Of a DNA stretch of 64,000 nt, positions 18,101 through 25,834 are shown piece by piece. The stretch comes from Candidatus Eubacterium faecigallinarum (GTDB lineage: Bacteria > Bacillota > Clostridia > Oscillospirales > Acutalibacteraceae), in the NCBI GenBank assembly GCA_019115455.1, contig DXDN01000005.1:159768-223767 (forward strand). The letters are read 5' to 3'. Numbering within the stretch: position 1 is the first letter of the stretch; each line of letters opens with the position of its first letter. A model generated the notes under the pieces. The model worked only from the letters and a program-made list of their open reading frames with translations. It had not been told where the DNA came from and made no database searches. The position numbers and the translations under genes were made by a program.

Positions 18101-18513
18101 CTCATCCGCTTATTGTAAACGAGCTGAAAAAGCTTCCCAAGGCGGTTAGCGATACCATAGTCACCAATGCCAAGTATGACGACGTGCTCAAGCAGGCAAG
18201 AGTGCTCATAACGGATTATTCCTCAATAGCATATGACGCTTTTTACCGCGGAACACGAGTTATATTCTACTGGGAGGAAAAGGACGAGTGCCTTGCAAAC
18301 TACGGCCCCACAACGAAGCTGATGCTCAATGAGGCTAATGTTTACGGCGATTATTTCTATTCCACGGACGGTCTGAGAGAGTCGATTGAGTATAACTACT
18401 ACAATCCTCAGAGCAGTGAATATAAAGATAAGTATTCAAAAATTGTCACGTATCATGACGGACATAATACAGACAGGCTTATTAAATTTCTTAAAAATGA
18501 TAAGATTATATAG
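15136..18513 (+). CDS. double-domain CDP-glycerol glycerophosphotransferase-like protein (TagF type)
   Basis: An unusually long member of the TagF family, 1125 residues. Domain 1 (about 40-400) has NTWHGTPLKTLGK (136-147), YMPTWRGTG and GLVTDYSSVFFDF (about 305). The middle stretch of about 400-720 resembles no transferase motif I know and has several FxVP/beta-like segments. Domain 2 (about 740-1125) has VFLQHGVMY (about 872), IIMPTWRPWE and VLITDYSSIAYDAFY (about 1026). GTG 15136 is preferred over GTG 15130, being 8 bases from GAGGAG. Lying 22 bases after the TagB-type gene, it probably polymerises a glycerol- or ribitol-phosphate-like chain. Confidence 0.83.
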   Translation: MIRRILKKVNKAGALLNKFKTAVRPDYLKYLQLELDDKLVLLEGGQGSNINGNMFSMLREINTNPEWQDYKAVFVVTVDTAASAEKRMKKYGFDRVILSVRDSKEYCRYLATAKYIMTDNSFPPYFNKRSEQVFLNTWHGTPLKTLGKSDKSFNGSMANIQKNYLMSDYALFPNEFTRRVFMDDYDLRHIFANKSLIANYPRNYIFYSPEAGVKMKKKLGLDGKSVFAYMPTWRGTGRKANTAKQISSTMKILKEFDKKLSDDQVLLVNLHFLLASNIDCSKFRHIKYFDTSYDTYEVLNACDGLVTDYSSVFFDFAVTGRKIILFAYDKKEYFKTRGVYIPFDELPFPITENVSDTVAEMKKDTADYTEFKNEYCPNGSYSQCGDLFRMMVNAKTDKFTLEKNESDRKLCLIYAGKFRPLHFDNIRNYIDENPDYECVVAYSKNLNDSKKEFINSLRGKASFYGIVTAFQFGYSDILPLIKFRYLHKIKSARALDRFFESEANRRFHSLKPAKVVDFSCGDPIIAGALSKLSGEKEFVIHGDYYLNSKKYANTVSFVKRFEKSCGFNEIDNAEKETKVYLEANSENPIAHCSFRKHSAFKNIIPIYLSSSKALKCISLVSFKAYMPVAMKDTWLVIGNEEYPYKFIGNKNKISKKHVGILSFSVPVEKILDMPSNNKVMLCYNNKYSKTVQCHASYLAALGRIFLGLRSSMLREKETNTIAIFRQTTGNNLNIYVRSFITSDRVIERFKQMAAYFAALLWHGKKAKKLVLLFEKNSSKYEESASVLFEKLIDSGYNDAYFIVDRNYQYFDSIPKKYLSNILYKNSFKHYLYFFKAKTFIGTEMLVHAIDLKTFNVFALKKVADKNINYVFLQHGVMYMVSLDSESRTFFKRKELNGKYRVVVSSRAEADHFVELGRHEYEDLYISGLPKFDRNVMNDDADKIIIMPTWRPWEINMARDDFLHTSYFKMIMRIYDCVPEELRSKVIILPHPLIVNELKKLPKAVSDTIVTNAKYDDVLKQARVLITDYSSIAYDAFYRGTRVIFYWEEKDECLANYGPTTKLMLNEANVYGDYFYSTDGLRESIEYNYYNPQSSEYKDKYSKIVTYHDGHNTDRLIKFLKNDKII

Positions 18514-18523
18514 GAGGAAAACA

Positions 18524-19714
18524 ATGAATTTTACTTTTTCAAACAAAATTTCCTCTTTGCAGCCAAGCGCTATCAGAGAGATATTAAAAGCTACCGCCGA
18601 TCCGGCTATAATTCCGCTGGCAGCGGGCAATCCGGCTCCTGATGCGTTTCCTGTTGATGAGGTCAGGGCAATAGCTGCCGAAATACTTGAGAAGAAGCCT
18701 ATCGAGGCGCTTCAGTACGGTGTGTCTGAGGGCTATCAGCCGCTGAGAGATACCATCCTTGACTGGACAAAAAAGCGTGAGGGCATCGGCAGGAATTTTG
18801 ACAATATCATCATCATGTCGGGCGCCACTCAGGTTATGGATCTTGTTACTAAGGTACTGTGCAACGAAGGGGACACCGTTATATGTGAGGAGCCTTCGTT
18901 TATTGGTTCCCTCAACTGTTTTCGCTCTTATGGCTGCAAGCTTAAAGGCGTGCCTGTTGAGGCAGACGGTATAGACACCTGCGCTCTGGAAGAAGCGCTT
19001 AAAACTACGCCAAACGCTAAGTTTATCTATACAATACCTAATTTCCAAAACCCGTCAGGAGCTACAATGTCTCTTGAAAAAAGGAAGAAGATGTACGCTC
19101 TTGCAAAGCAGTACGGCGTAATAATCCTTGAGGATAATCCTTACGGCGACCTGCGTGTTGCAGGGGAGAAAATACCGACCATTAAGTCAATGGACGACGA
19201 GGGGATCGTTGTCTATGCAGGCTCTTTTTCTAAGATACTTTCTCCCGGAATGCGTGTGGCCTACTGTATTGCTCACAAGGATCTCCTTGCTAAAATGACA
19301 GTGGGCAAGCAGGCGGCGGACGTTCATACCCCATGCCTCAATCAGATGATAGTTTACGAATGGTTCAAACAGTACGATGTTGAGGCGCATATCAAAAAAA
19401 TTCAGGGCATTTACAGGAAGAAACTTGATTTGATGTGCGACTGCATAGACAAGGAACTTGGGGATTTTGTGGAGTATGTAAGACCTGAGGGCGGTTTGTT
19501 CATATGGTGCAAGCTTCCTGATAATGTTGATATGCTGGAATTCGTTAAAAAAGCGGTGGACAAAAAAGTTGCCGTTGTGCCGGGCAACGCTTTTCTTATG
19601 AACGATACCGATAAGACTCAGTATATCCGTCTTAATTTCTCGACCCCAACTGACGAGGGCATCGTCAACGGCATAAAGGCTCTCGGCGAGGTAGCCGCTG
19701 AGTACAGAAAATAA
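18524..19714 (+). CDS. PLP-dependent aminotransferase, class I/II
   Basis: A 396-residue fold-type I aminotransferase of the subgroup with 2-aminoadipate/aromatic aminotransferases and the MocR catalytic domain. Motifs: PLAAGNPAPDAFP, LQYGVSEGYQPLR, IYTIPNFQNPSGATMS, LEDNPYGDLR, and the PLP lysine in GSFSKILSPGMRVAY (Lys237). AGGAGG precedes ATG 18524 by 6 bases; an upstream in-frame ATG inside the tagF-like gene has no such site. No DNA-binding domain is attached, so it is an enzyme, not a MocR regulator. The substrate cannot be fixed from sequence; lysine, 2-aminoadipate or an aromatic amino acid are usual in the subgroup. Confidence 0.88.
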   Translation: MNFTFSNKISSLQPSAIREILKATADPAIIPLAAGNPAPDAFPVDEVRAIAAEILEKKPIEALQYGVSEGYQPLRDTILDWTKKREGIGRNFDNIIIMSGATQVMDLVTKVLCNEGDTVICEEPSFIGSLNCFRSYGCKLKGVPVEADGIDTCALEEALKTTPNAKFIYTIPNFQNPSGATMSLEKRKKMYALAKQYGVIILEDNPYGDLRVAGEKIPTIKSMDDEGIVVYAGSFSKILSPGMRVAYCIAHKDLLAKMTVGKQAADVHTPCLNQMIVYEWFKQYDVEAHIKKIQGIYRKKLDLMCDCIDKELGDFVEYVRPEGGLFIWCKLPDNVDMLEFVKKAVDKKVAVVPGNAFLMNDTDKTQYIRLNFSTPTDEGIVNGIKALGEVAAEYRK

Positions 19715-19741
19715 GGTTAATATTCTTGGAGATAAATTATT

Positions 19742-20755
19742 ATGTCAGAAGAAATTAAAAAAGAACGCAAGAAGAGAAGTCTTTCTCTTATTCAGCCTAC
19801 ATCCATACCGACTTTGGGCAATTATTTAGGTGCGATGAAAGGCTGGAGCTCATTTCAGAACGACTATGATACGGTGTTCGGTATAGCCGATCTTCATTCC
19901 ATAACAGTAAGACAGGATCCCAAAAAGCTCAGACAGCAGACGATTGAGCTTTATGCCCTGCTGCTTTCAGTTGGTCTTGACCCCGACAAGAGCATACTTT
20001 TCATCCAGTCCCATGTGCCGCAGCATTCCCAGCTTGGCTGGATACTCAACTGCTACACAATGTTCGGCGAACTTAACAGAATGACCCAGTTTAAGGACAA
20101 ATCTCAGCAGCATTCGGACAACGTAAATTCAGGACTCTTTACCTATCCCTGTCTGATGGCGGCGGACATACTGCTTTATCAGGCAGATATCGTACCTGTA
20201 GGCGCTGACCAGAAACAGCATCTTGAGATTACAAGGGATATCGCAGAGAGGTTCAACGGTATTTACGGAAACGTGTTTACCGTTCCGGAGGCTTATATTC
20301 CTAAGAACGGCGCAAGAGTAATGAGCCTTGCCGACCCCACAAGGAAAATGAGCAAATCAGACCCCAACCCGAAAGGTACGGTTTATCTTACTGATGAGCC
20401 GTCAGTCATAATGAAGAAATTTAAGAGCGCCGTTACCGACAGCGAAATGAGCGTCAGATATGCCGAGGGCAAGGACGGAATAAATAATTTGATGACTATT
20501 TATTCTGCAGTGACCGGCAAGGACTTTGACGCCATTGAAAGCGAGTTTGCCGGCAAAGGCTACGGAGATTTCAAAAAGGCTGTGGGTGAAGCAGTGGTCG
20601 CTGAGCTTGAACCTGTTCAGAAGAAATATAACGAGTATATGGCTGATAAAGCATATCTTCAGGAGCAGTGGACCAAGGGTGCCGAAATTGCTTCAAAGGT
20701 GTCACAGAGGACTCTTGACAAGGTAATGAAGAAAGTCGGCTTCCTTCAAAAATAA
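19742..20755 (+). CDS. trpS: tryptophanyl-tRNA synthetase
   Basis: A 337-residue class I synthetase charging tRNA-Trp. The HIGH-type motif is TSIPTLGNYLGAM, the KMSKS loop is RKMSKSDPNPKG, and the binding segment GADQKQHLEITRDIAERFN is typical. Length is normal. It lies 27 bases after the aminotransferase, as last gene of the operon. There is no room for a T-box leader, so tRNA-level control at this locus is not seen. Confidence 0.96.
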   Translation: MSEEIKKERKKRSLSLIQPTSIPTLGNYLGAMKGWSSFQNDYDTVFGIADLHSITVRQDPKKLRQQTIELYALLLSVGLDPDKSILFIQSHVPQHSQLGWILNCYTMFGELNRMTQFKDKSQQHSDNVNSGLFTYPCLMAADILLYQADIVPVGADQKQHLEITRDIAERFNGIYGNVFTVPEAYIPKNGARVMSLADPTRKMSKSDPNPKGTVYLTDEPSVIMKKFKSAVTDSEMSVRYAEGKDGINNLMTIYSAVTGKDFDAIESEFAGKGYGDFKKAVGEAVVAELEPVQKKYNEYMADKAYLQEQWTKGAEIASKVSQRTLDKVMKKVGFLQK

Positions 20756-20763
20756 ATAAAACC

Positions 20764-20793
20764 AAACGGCGGGAATTATCCTGCCGTTTTTTG
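20764..20793 (+). terminator. intrinsic terminator after trpS
   Basis: AAACGGCGGG and CCTGCCGTTT pair over 10 bp (one G-T pair) around AATTAT, followed by Ts. It closes the glyA-trpS operon. Confidence 0.92.
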
Positions 20794-20836
20794 TTTTATA
20801 ATATGGTTAAAACAGCGCATTTGACTGCTTATTGTA

Positions 20837-20865
20837 TTGAAAAAATACAGATTAATTGTTATAAT
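20837..20865 (+). promoter_or_regulatory. promoter of the trmN6-rsmI operon, leaderless
   Basis: TTGAAA (20837-20842), 17 bases, TATAAT (20860-20865) with TGT before it (extended -10). The +1 position expected from the -10, seven bases on, is 20872, exactly the A of the ATG. Confidence 0.82.
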
Positions 20866-20871
20866 ACAGAT

Positions 20872-21603
20872 ATGTATAAATTTGAAAGATTATCAGACGA
20901 TATAAGCATTGCCGTCAGCAATGATCACACCTTTGGAACGGATGCCGTATTGCTTTCGCATTTTGCAGTCATCAAAGCAAAGGACAAGGCTATGGATATG
21001 GGCACTGGATGCGGAATTATTCCGCTGCTGTGGCTCCGTGACAAAAGAATAAGCAATGTTTCTTGCCTGGATATTCAAAAGCAAGCCTATGATCAGGTCT
21101 GCTGTTCTATTGAAAAAAACGGGCTTGAGGACAGACTGACTCCGTATAACTGCGATTTGCGTGAAATAGATAAGACTTTCAGCGCTGAGGAGTATTCGCT
21201 GGTAACAATGAATCCGCCGTATAAGCCGGTGGGTACCGGCATACAGTCAATGAGCCAAAGCGCCGCCATAGCAAGGCACGAACTTTGCTGCAATATTGAG
21301 GACGCCGTGAAAGCGGCGGCATATCTGCTCAAGTACGGCGGCAGATTCTGTATGTGCCACAGACCTGAAAGGTTGGTGGACACCCTTGAGCTGATGCGTG
21401 AATATAAGCTGGAGCCCAAAAGGCTCAGGTTTGTTCAAGACAGGCAGGGCGAACAGCCGTTTTTATTCCTTGTTCAGGGGCAGAAGGGAGCAAAGCCCTT
21501 CTTGCGTGTTGAGCCTGTGCTGATTATCAATGAGGACGACGGCAGGCTTAGCAGTGAAATGCGTGATATTTACGGCACTTATGCCGACGGGTATGACAGA
21601 TGA
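20872..21603 (+). CDS. tRNA1(Val) adenine-37 N6-methyltransferase-like protein
   Basis: A 243-residue SAM-dependent methyltransferase of the TrmN6/YfiC group, which methylates adenine 37 of tRNA-Val in E. coli. SAM-binding motif I is MDMGTGCGIIPLLWL, and the catalytic N-methyltransferase motif is TMNPPYKP (NPPY). The start FERLSDDISIAVSNDHTFGTDAVLLSHFA, quoted in part, is typical: F-G-T-D-A-V-L-L. ATG 20872 is chosen from family length; no ribosome site precedes it and the promoter implies a leaderless message. It overlaps rsmI by 4 bases, as is common in Firmicutes. Confidence 0.88.
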   Translation: MYKFERLSDDISIAVSNDHTFGTDAVLLSHFAVIKAKDKAMDMGTGCGIIPLLWLRDKRISNVSCLDIQKQAYDQVCCSIEKNGLEDRLTPYNCDLREIDKTFSAEEYSLVTMNPPYKPVGTGIQSMSQSAAIARHELCCNIEDAVKAAAYLLKYGGRFCMCHRPERLVDTLELMREYKLEPKRLRFVQDRQGEQPFLFLVQGQKGAKPFLRVEPVLIINEDDGRLSSEMRDIYGTYADGYDR

Positions 21604-22433
21604 GTATGGATATAAAAGGGAAATTATATGTAGTTGGGACTCCGATAGGAAATCTCGGTGACCTTTCGCCGAGAGCCGTTAAAACGCTTGAGGATGTCGA
21701 TTTTATTGCGGCAGAGGATACGCGGGTCACAATGAAACTTCTTAACCATTTCGGTATAAAAAAAGAAATGGTTTCATATTTTGAGCACAACAAAAGGGAA
21801 CGCGGAGAAATTATTTGCAGCAGAATTGCAAACGGCGAGACGTGCGCCATTGTTACGGACGCCGGTATGCCTGCTATCTCCGACCCCGGGCAGGACCTTG
21901 TGGCGTTGTGCTATGAAAGCGGGATTGAGGTGGAGTCAGTTCCCGGTCCTACTGCCTTTGCCACTGCTCTTGCTATATCGGGTATGGACAGCGGACGCTT
22001 TACTTTTGAGGGCTTTTTGTCCGTAAGCAAAAAATCAAGGCGCGAGCATCTTGAATCCATTAAGGATGAAAAAAGAACAATGATTTTTTACGAGGCGCCT
22101 CACAAATTGTCTGCCACGCTGGGCGACCTTTGCAGTACTCTGGGCGACAGAAATATCGCTATCGTCAGGGAACTTACTAAAATTCATGAGCAGGTTATAA
22201 GAACATCGCTTAGGCAGGCTTGCGAGGATTACTGCGACAAGAGCCTGAAAGGCGAGATAGTCCTGATTGTAGAGGGCAAAAAGGAAGAGCCTGAAAGTGA
22301 GATAACGCTTGAAGAAGCCGTTTTAAAAGCCAAAGAGCTGGTTCAAAACGGTATGTCGGTAAATAATGCCGCAAGGGAAATTGCCGCTCGCACCCCTTTC
22401 AGAAAAGGAGATATATATAAACAACTGATATGA
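21600..22433 (+). CDS. rsmI: 16S rRNA (cytidine-1402-2'-O)-methyltransferase
   Basis: A 277-residue RsmI, which 2'-O-methylates C1402 in the 16S decoding centre. Motifs: LYVVGTPIGNLGDLSPRA, AAEDTRVTMKLLNHF, VTDAGMPAISDPGQ, VESVPGPTAFATALAISG and MIFYEAPHKL. Length is normal. The ATG overlaps the TrmN6-like stop and its stop overlaps the next start, both ATGA, so this is a translationally coupled string of three RNA-modification or maturase-type genes. Confidence 0.95.
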   Translation: MSMDIKGKLYVVGTPIGNLGDLSPRAVKTLEDVDFIAAEDTRVTMKLLNHFGIKKEMVSYFEHNKRERGEIICSRIANGETCAIVTDAGMPAISDPGQDLVALCYESGIEVESVPGPTAFATALAISGMDSGRFTFEGFLSVSKKSRREHLESIKDEKRTMIFYEAPHKLSATLGDLCSTLGDRNIAIVRELTKIHEQVIRTSLRQACEDYCDKSLKGEIVLIVEGKKEEPESEITLEEAVLKAKELVQNGMSVNNAAREIAARTPFRKGDIYKQLI

Positions 22434-23296
22434 TATGTTCAATTTGCCCCAGGCACTGTAATATAGACCGGGATGTTCAGACAGGATACTGCATGAGCAA
22501 AAGCGGCTTTAGAGTTGCCAGAGCAGCGCTTCATTTCTGGGAAGAGCCATGCCTCAGCGGCAGCGCAGGAAGCGGCACTGTCTTTTTCAGCGGATGTAAT
22601 CTTCGGTGCGCATTTTGCCAGAATTATGAGATAAGCCGCGACAATAAGGGCGCTGATATTTCAGACCAAAGGCTCGTGGATATTTTTGAATCCCTGATTG
22701 AGCAGGGAGCCCAAAATATTAATCTTGTGAATCCTACTCACTATGCCCACCGCCTGGCGTCTGTTTTAACAAAATGGAAAAGTCCCGTGCCTGTTGTGTA
22801 TAACTCCGGCGGCTACGAGGAAGTGGATACGCTGAAAAGACTTGAGGGACTTGTTGATATTTATTTGCCCGATCTGAAATATATCAGACCTGACAAGGCT
22901 CAGAGATATTCCTGCGCATCGGATTATTTTGAAAAAGCATCAGCCGCCATACTTGAAATGAGACGTCAGACAAAGGACGTTTTTGACGGCGAAATGATGA
23001 AAAGCGGGCTCATTATCCGTCACCTTATATTGCCGCAGAATACAAATTCCGCTGTGGAAATCCTTGACTGGATATGTGACAACCTGCCGGATACATATGT
23101 TTCGCTGATGGCTCAGTATGTGCCTTGCGGCAATATTGAGAATATGCCTGAATTAAACAGAAAAATCACCAAAAGGGAATATGAAAAAGTGCTTTCCCAC
23201 GCCATTGACAAGGGTATGGAAAAGCTTTTTATTCAGCAGCTTGATTCTGCAAGCGATAAATTCATTCCCGATTTTGATTTGACCGGCGTATTATGA
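22430..23296 (+). CDS. radical SAM protein, PflX-like (COG1313 type)
   Basis: A 288-residue radical SAM enzyme. The core cluster motif is CNLRCAFC (CxxxCxxC) near residue 58. Upstream, CSICPRHCNIDRDVQTGYC carries further cysteines typical of the group annotated as putative pyruvate formate-lyase activating enzyme. No formate lyase gene is near, so activation of one is not supported here. Later motifs are NLVNPTHYAH, VVYNSGGYE and YLPDLKY. The start overlaps rsmI by 4 bases. The true substrate of this group is not established; a glycyl-radical activase or another modification are options. Confidence 0.86.
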   Translation: MICSICPRHCNIDRDVQTGYCMSKSGFRVARAALHFWEEPCLSGSAGSGTVFFSGCNLRCAFCQNYEISRDNKGADISDQRLVDIFESLIEQGAQNINLVNPTHYAHRLASVLTKWKSPVPVVYNSGGYEEVDTLKRLEGLVDIYLPDLKYIRPDKAQRYSCASDYFEKASAAILEMRRQTKDVFDGEMMKSGLIIRHLILPQNTNSAVEILDWICDNLPDTYVSLMAQYVPCGNIENMPELNRKITKREYEKVLSHAIDKGMEKLFIQQLDSASDKFIPDFDLTGVL

Positions 23297-23338
23297 TATA
23301 AATTCTTTATTTACAGTGCTTTGAAAAGAGGGAGCAGT

Positions 23339-23797
23339 ATGCTTAAGAAATTTTTTGAAGAATTCAAGGAGTTTATCTCCAAGGGTAACGTGATGGACCT
23401 GGCTGTCGGCGTTATTATCGGCAGCGCGTTTTCGTCAATCGTAAAATCCCTTACGGATAATATTATAAAACCGCTAATCAACTGTATCGGCGGCGCTGAT
23501 ATCCAGGGAAAAATCCACCTGGTGGGCGAAAATTATATTGATTACGGAACTTTTTTGTCCGCTGTAATCAACTTTATTATAATGGCATTTGTTATTTTCT
23601 GCATAGTAAAAGCAGTTAATAAGCTAATGTCGCTGACTAAAATTAAACATGATGAGCCGCAGGCGGCGCCGACAACAAAAACCTGCCCGTACTGCAAGAG
23701 CGAAATACCGATTGATGCCACAAGATGCTGTCACTGCACATCTTATCTTGTTGAAGAGGAGCATCAGGAAAATAATAAGAACGGAGAAGAAGAGTGA
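23339..23797 (+). CDS. mscL: large-conductance mechanosensitive channel with C-terminal zinc ribbon
   Basis: A 152-residue MscL that opens under membrane tension to release solutes in osmotic down-shock. The N-terminal helix and TM1 read KEFISKGNVMDLAVGVIIGS (pore helix, residues 11-30), and TM2 lies at about 72-92. A zinc ribbon replaces the usual short C-terminal helix: C116, C119, C130 and C133 in TCPYCKSE and TRCCHC, then an acidic tail. ATG 23339 is chosen, with AGAGGGAG upstream. It overlaps gpsA by 4 bases (GTGA), an unusual pairing. Confidence 0.92.
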   Translation: MLKKFFEEFKEFISKGNVMDLAVGVIIGSAFSSIVKSLTDNIIKPLINCIGGADIQGKIHLVGENYIDYGTFLSAVINFIIMAFVIFCIVKAVNKLMSLTKIKHDEPQAAPTTKTCPYCKSEIPIDATRCCHCTSYLVEEEHQENNKNGEEE

Positions 23798-24801
23798 ATA
23801 AAATAGGAATCCTCGGCGCAGGCACCTGGGGCATTGCGCTGGCAAGAATGCTTTGCAACACCGGCAGAGACGTTACAGTATGGTCTGCGCTGGAAGACGA
23901 GATAACTTATCTTAAAGAGAATAACCGACACCCCAAATTTCCCCGAACCCAACTGCCGTCAGGTATAAAATATACTTCCGGTCTTGAAGAAGCGTGTACG
24001 GATAAAGACGTAATTATGTTTGCGGTACCGTCAGTTTTCGTCCGCCAAACAGCGGCGGCGGCAAAGCCGTATATAAAAGACGGTCAGATAATAGTTGATG
24101 TGGCAAAGGGCATTGAGTCGGACACTCTTATGACTCTTACAGAGGTTATTGCCGACGAGCTTGATAACAGCACTGTCCGCCTTGTAGCGCTTTCAGGGCC
24201 GACCCATGCTGAGGAGGTCATACGTGATATGCCCACAACGATTGTTTCTGCATGCCGTGATATGGATACCGCTGTTTTTGTTCAGGAATTTTTCAGCAGT
24301 TCTTTTATGAGAGTGTATACTAATACTGATATCACAGGCATAGAAATTTGCGGAGCTATGAAAAATATCATAGCCTTAGCAACGGGAATTTCCTCAGGGC
24401 TCGGCTACGGCGACAATGCCAGGGCAGCGCTGATTACAAGGGGACTTGCTGAGCTTTCAAGGCTCGGAGCTAAAATCGGAAGCGCCCACGAGACATTCAG
24501 CGGACTTACCGGTATGGGGGATCTGATAGTGACTTGCACCAGTATGCACAGCCGTAATAACAGAGCCGGTTACCTGATCGGTCAGGGACTTTCGCCTGAA
24601 AATGCCATAAAGCAGGTTGGTATGGTAGTAGAGGGTATCAACGCTCTGCCTGCCGCTGTAAGTATGGCACGCAAATATGATGTGGATATGCCCATTATTT
24701 TTGCGGTAAACGATATCGTCAATAATGGTATGAAACCGCTTGATGCGGTAAACTCACTTTTAAACAGGGAACGTAAGACGGAAATTGACAGCGCAAGATG
24801 A
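23794..24801 (+). CDS. gpsA: NAD(P)-dependent glycerol-3-phosphate dehydrogenase
   Basis: A 335-residue GpsA that reduces dihydroxyacetone phosphate to sn-glycerol-3-phosphate, the backbone of phospholipids and of CDP-glycerol. Motifs: nucleotide-binding IGILGAGTWGIALARML, MFAVPSVFVRQ, LSGPTHAEEV, CGAMKNIIALATGI (catalytic Lys) and GLTGMGDLIVTC. The GTG start (23794) overlaps the mscL stop; GGAGAAGAAGA precedes it. Length is normal. It could supply the CDP-glycerol route used by the two transferases at 13995-18513 (inference). Confidence 0.95.
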   Translation: MNKIGILGAGTWGIALARMLCNTGRDVTVWSALEDEITYLKENNRHPKFPRTQLPSGIKYTSGLEEACTDKDVIMFAVPSVFVRQTAAAAKPYIKDGQIIVDVAKGIESDTLMTLTEVIADELDNSTVRLVALSGPTHAEEVIRDMPTTIVSACRDMDTAVFVQEFFSSSFMRVYTNTDITGIEICGAMKNIIALATGISSGLGYGDNARAALITRGLAELSRLGAKIGSAHETFSGLTGMGDLIVTCTSMHSRNNRAGYLIGQGLSPENAIKQVGMVVEGINALPAAVSMARKYDVDMPIIFAVNDIVNNGMKPLDAVNSLLNRERKTEIDSAR

Positions 24802-24842
24802 TATCTTAGCTCTGTTTATTAAATGATTTAAGGGGCAAAATT

Positions 24843-25778
24843 ATGAAAACTGTTGAATACACTTTCAGGTCAGCCACACAGATTTGCGATATATACGCCT
24901 GTGAATACCTCCCTGACAATTCAGACGTCAGGGCGGTTGTGGTAATTAACCACGGTATGGCGGAGCATCAGGGCAGGTACCGTGATTTTATCGAATATCT
25001 TGTAAGCTGCGGATACGCTGTTTTTATGCACGATATGGCAAATCACGGCAAATCAAATCAGGATTTCAGCCAGTCGGGATATTTCGGTTCAAAGGACGGA
25101 TGGAAAAATCTTGTAAAAGACCTTAATACCAATTTTGAACGTGCAAAATCCGCTTTCCCCGATAAAAAAATAATAGTCCTAGGGCACTCTATGGGCTCTT
25201 TTGTGGCAAGATGCTTTGCCGCTAAGCGTACTGTCGACGGACCCGACGCAGTCATATTTATGGGCACCGGCGGTTCAAACCCTGCCGCCCCGGTGGGTGA
25301 TTTGCTCTCCGGCATAGTTGCTTCGTTAAAAGGAGAACTTTATAAATCGCCACTTTTGGATAAGCTGACTTTTGGTTCATATAACAATAAGTTCGAAAAG
25401 CGAACCGCCTTTGACTGGCTTACAAGGGATAACAATATAGTTGATAAGTATATTGCTGACAAGTACTGCGGATTTTTATTCTCTGCCAAGGGAATGAACG
25501 ACCTTGTTAAGCTCAATATCAGCGCCAACAGCGACGAGTGGTACAGTAAACTGCCTAAGGAACTAAAGATTCTGCTCATCAGCGGCGAAATGGATCCCGT
25601 AGGCAATTATTCAAAGGGAATAAAAGAAATATATGAAAAGCTTGTGAAAACAGGTCATCTTAAAACACAGCTCAAGCTTTTTGCCGATGCCAGACACGAG
25701 GTGCTAAATGAAACAAATAAGGATGAGGTTTACGCCTGTATCCGTGATTTTATTGAAGAAGCGGCAGAATTAAAGTAA
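24843..25778 (+). CDS. alpha/beta hydrolase, monoacylglycerol lipase-like
   Basis: A 311-residue hydrolase of the lysophospholipase/monoacylglycerol lipase group (PldB-like). The oxyanion stretch is INHGMAEHQGRY, the nucleophile elbow GHSMGSF, and the late motifs LLISGEMDPVG and DARHEVLNE supply the Asp and His of a Ser-Asp-His triad. There is no signal peptide, so it is cytoplasmic and probably acts on lyso-lipids or monoglycerides. It lies 41 bases after gpsA, in keeping with a lipid role, and ends just before a terminator. Confidence 0.85.
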   Translation: MKTVEYTFRSATQICDIYACEYLPDNSDVRAVVVINHGMAEHQGRYRDFIEYLVSCGYAVFMHDMANHGKSNQDFSQSGYFGSKDGWKNLVKDLNTNFERAKSAFPDKKIIVLGHSMGSFVARCFAAKRTVDGPDAVIFMGTGGSNPAAPVGDLLSGIVASLKGELYKSPLLDKLTFGSYNNKFEKRTAFDWLTRDNNIVDKYIADKYCGFLFSAKGMNDLVKLNISANSDEWYSKLPKELKILLISGEMDPVGNYSKGIKEIYEKLVKTGHLKTQLKLFADARHEVLNETNKDEVYACIRDFIEEAAELK

Positions 25779-25781
25779 TAA

Positions 25782-25812
25782 AAGCCCCGAACTCTTAACA
25801 AGTTCGGGGCTT
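25782..25812. terminator. terminator between convergent genes
   Basis: A perfect 12-bp stem (AAGCCCCGAACT / AGTTCGGGGCTT) with a 7-base loop. On the minus strand it runs into TTTTATT and so serves the metallophosphoesterase; on the plus strand there is no T tract, though the stem is very stable. Confidence 0.82.
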
Positions 25813-25834
25813 CGCAATTGACTTATATATTAAT

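Noticed and set aside
19715..19741. A possible T-box leader for trpS
   Set aside because: Only 27 bases separate trpS from the previous gene, far too few for a T-box.
22430..23296. Radical SAM protein as true pyruvate formate-lyase activase (pflA)
   Set aside because: The extra N-terminal cysteines fit the PflX-type group and no formate lyase gene is near, so the specific name is not supported.
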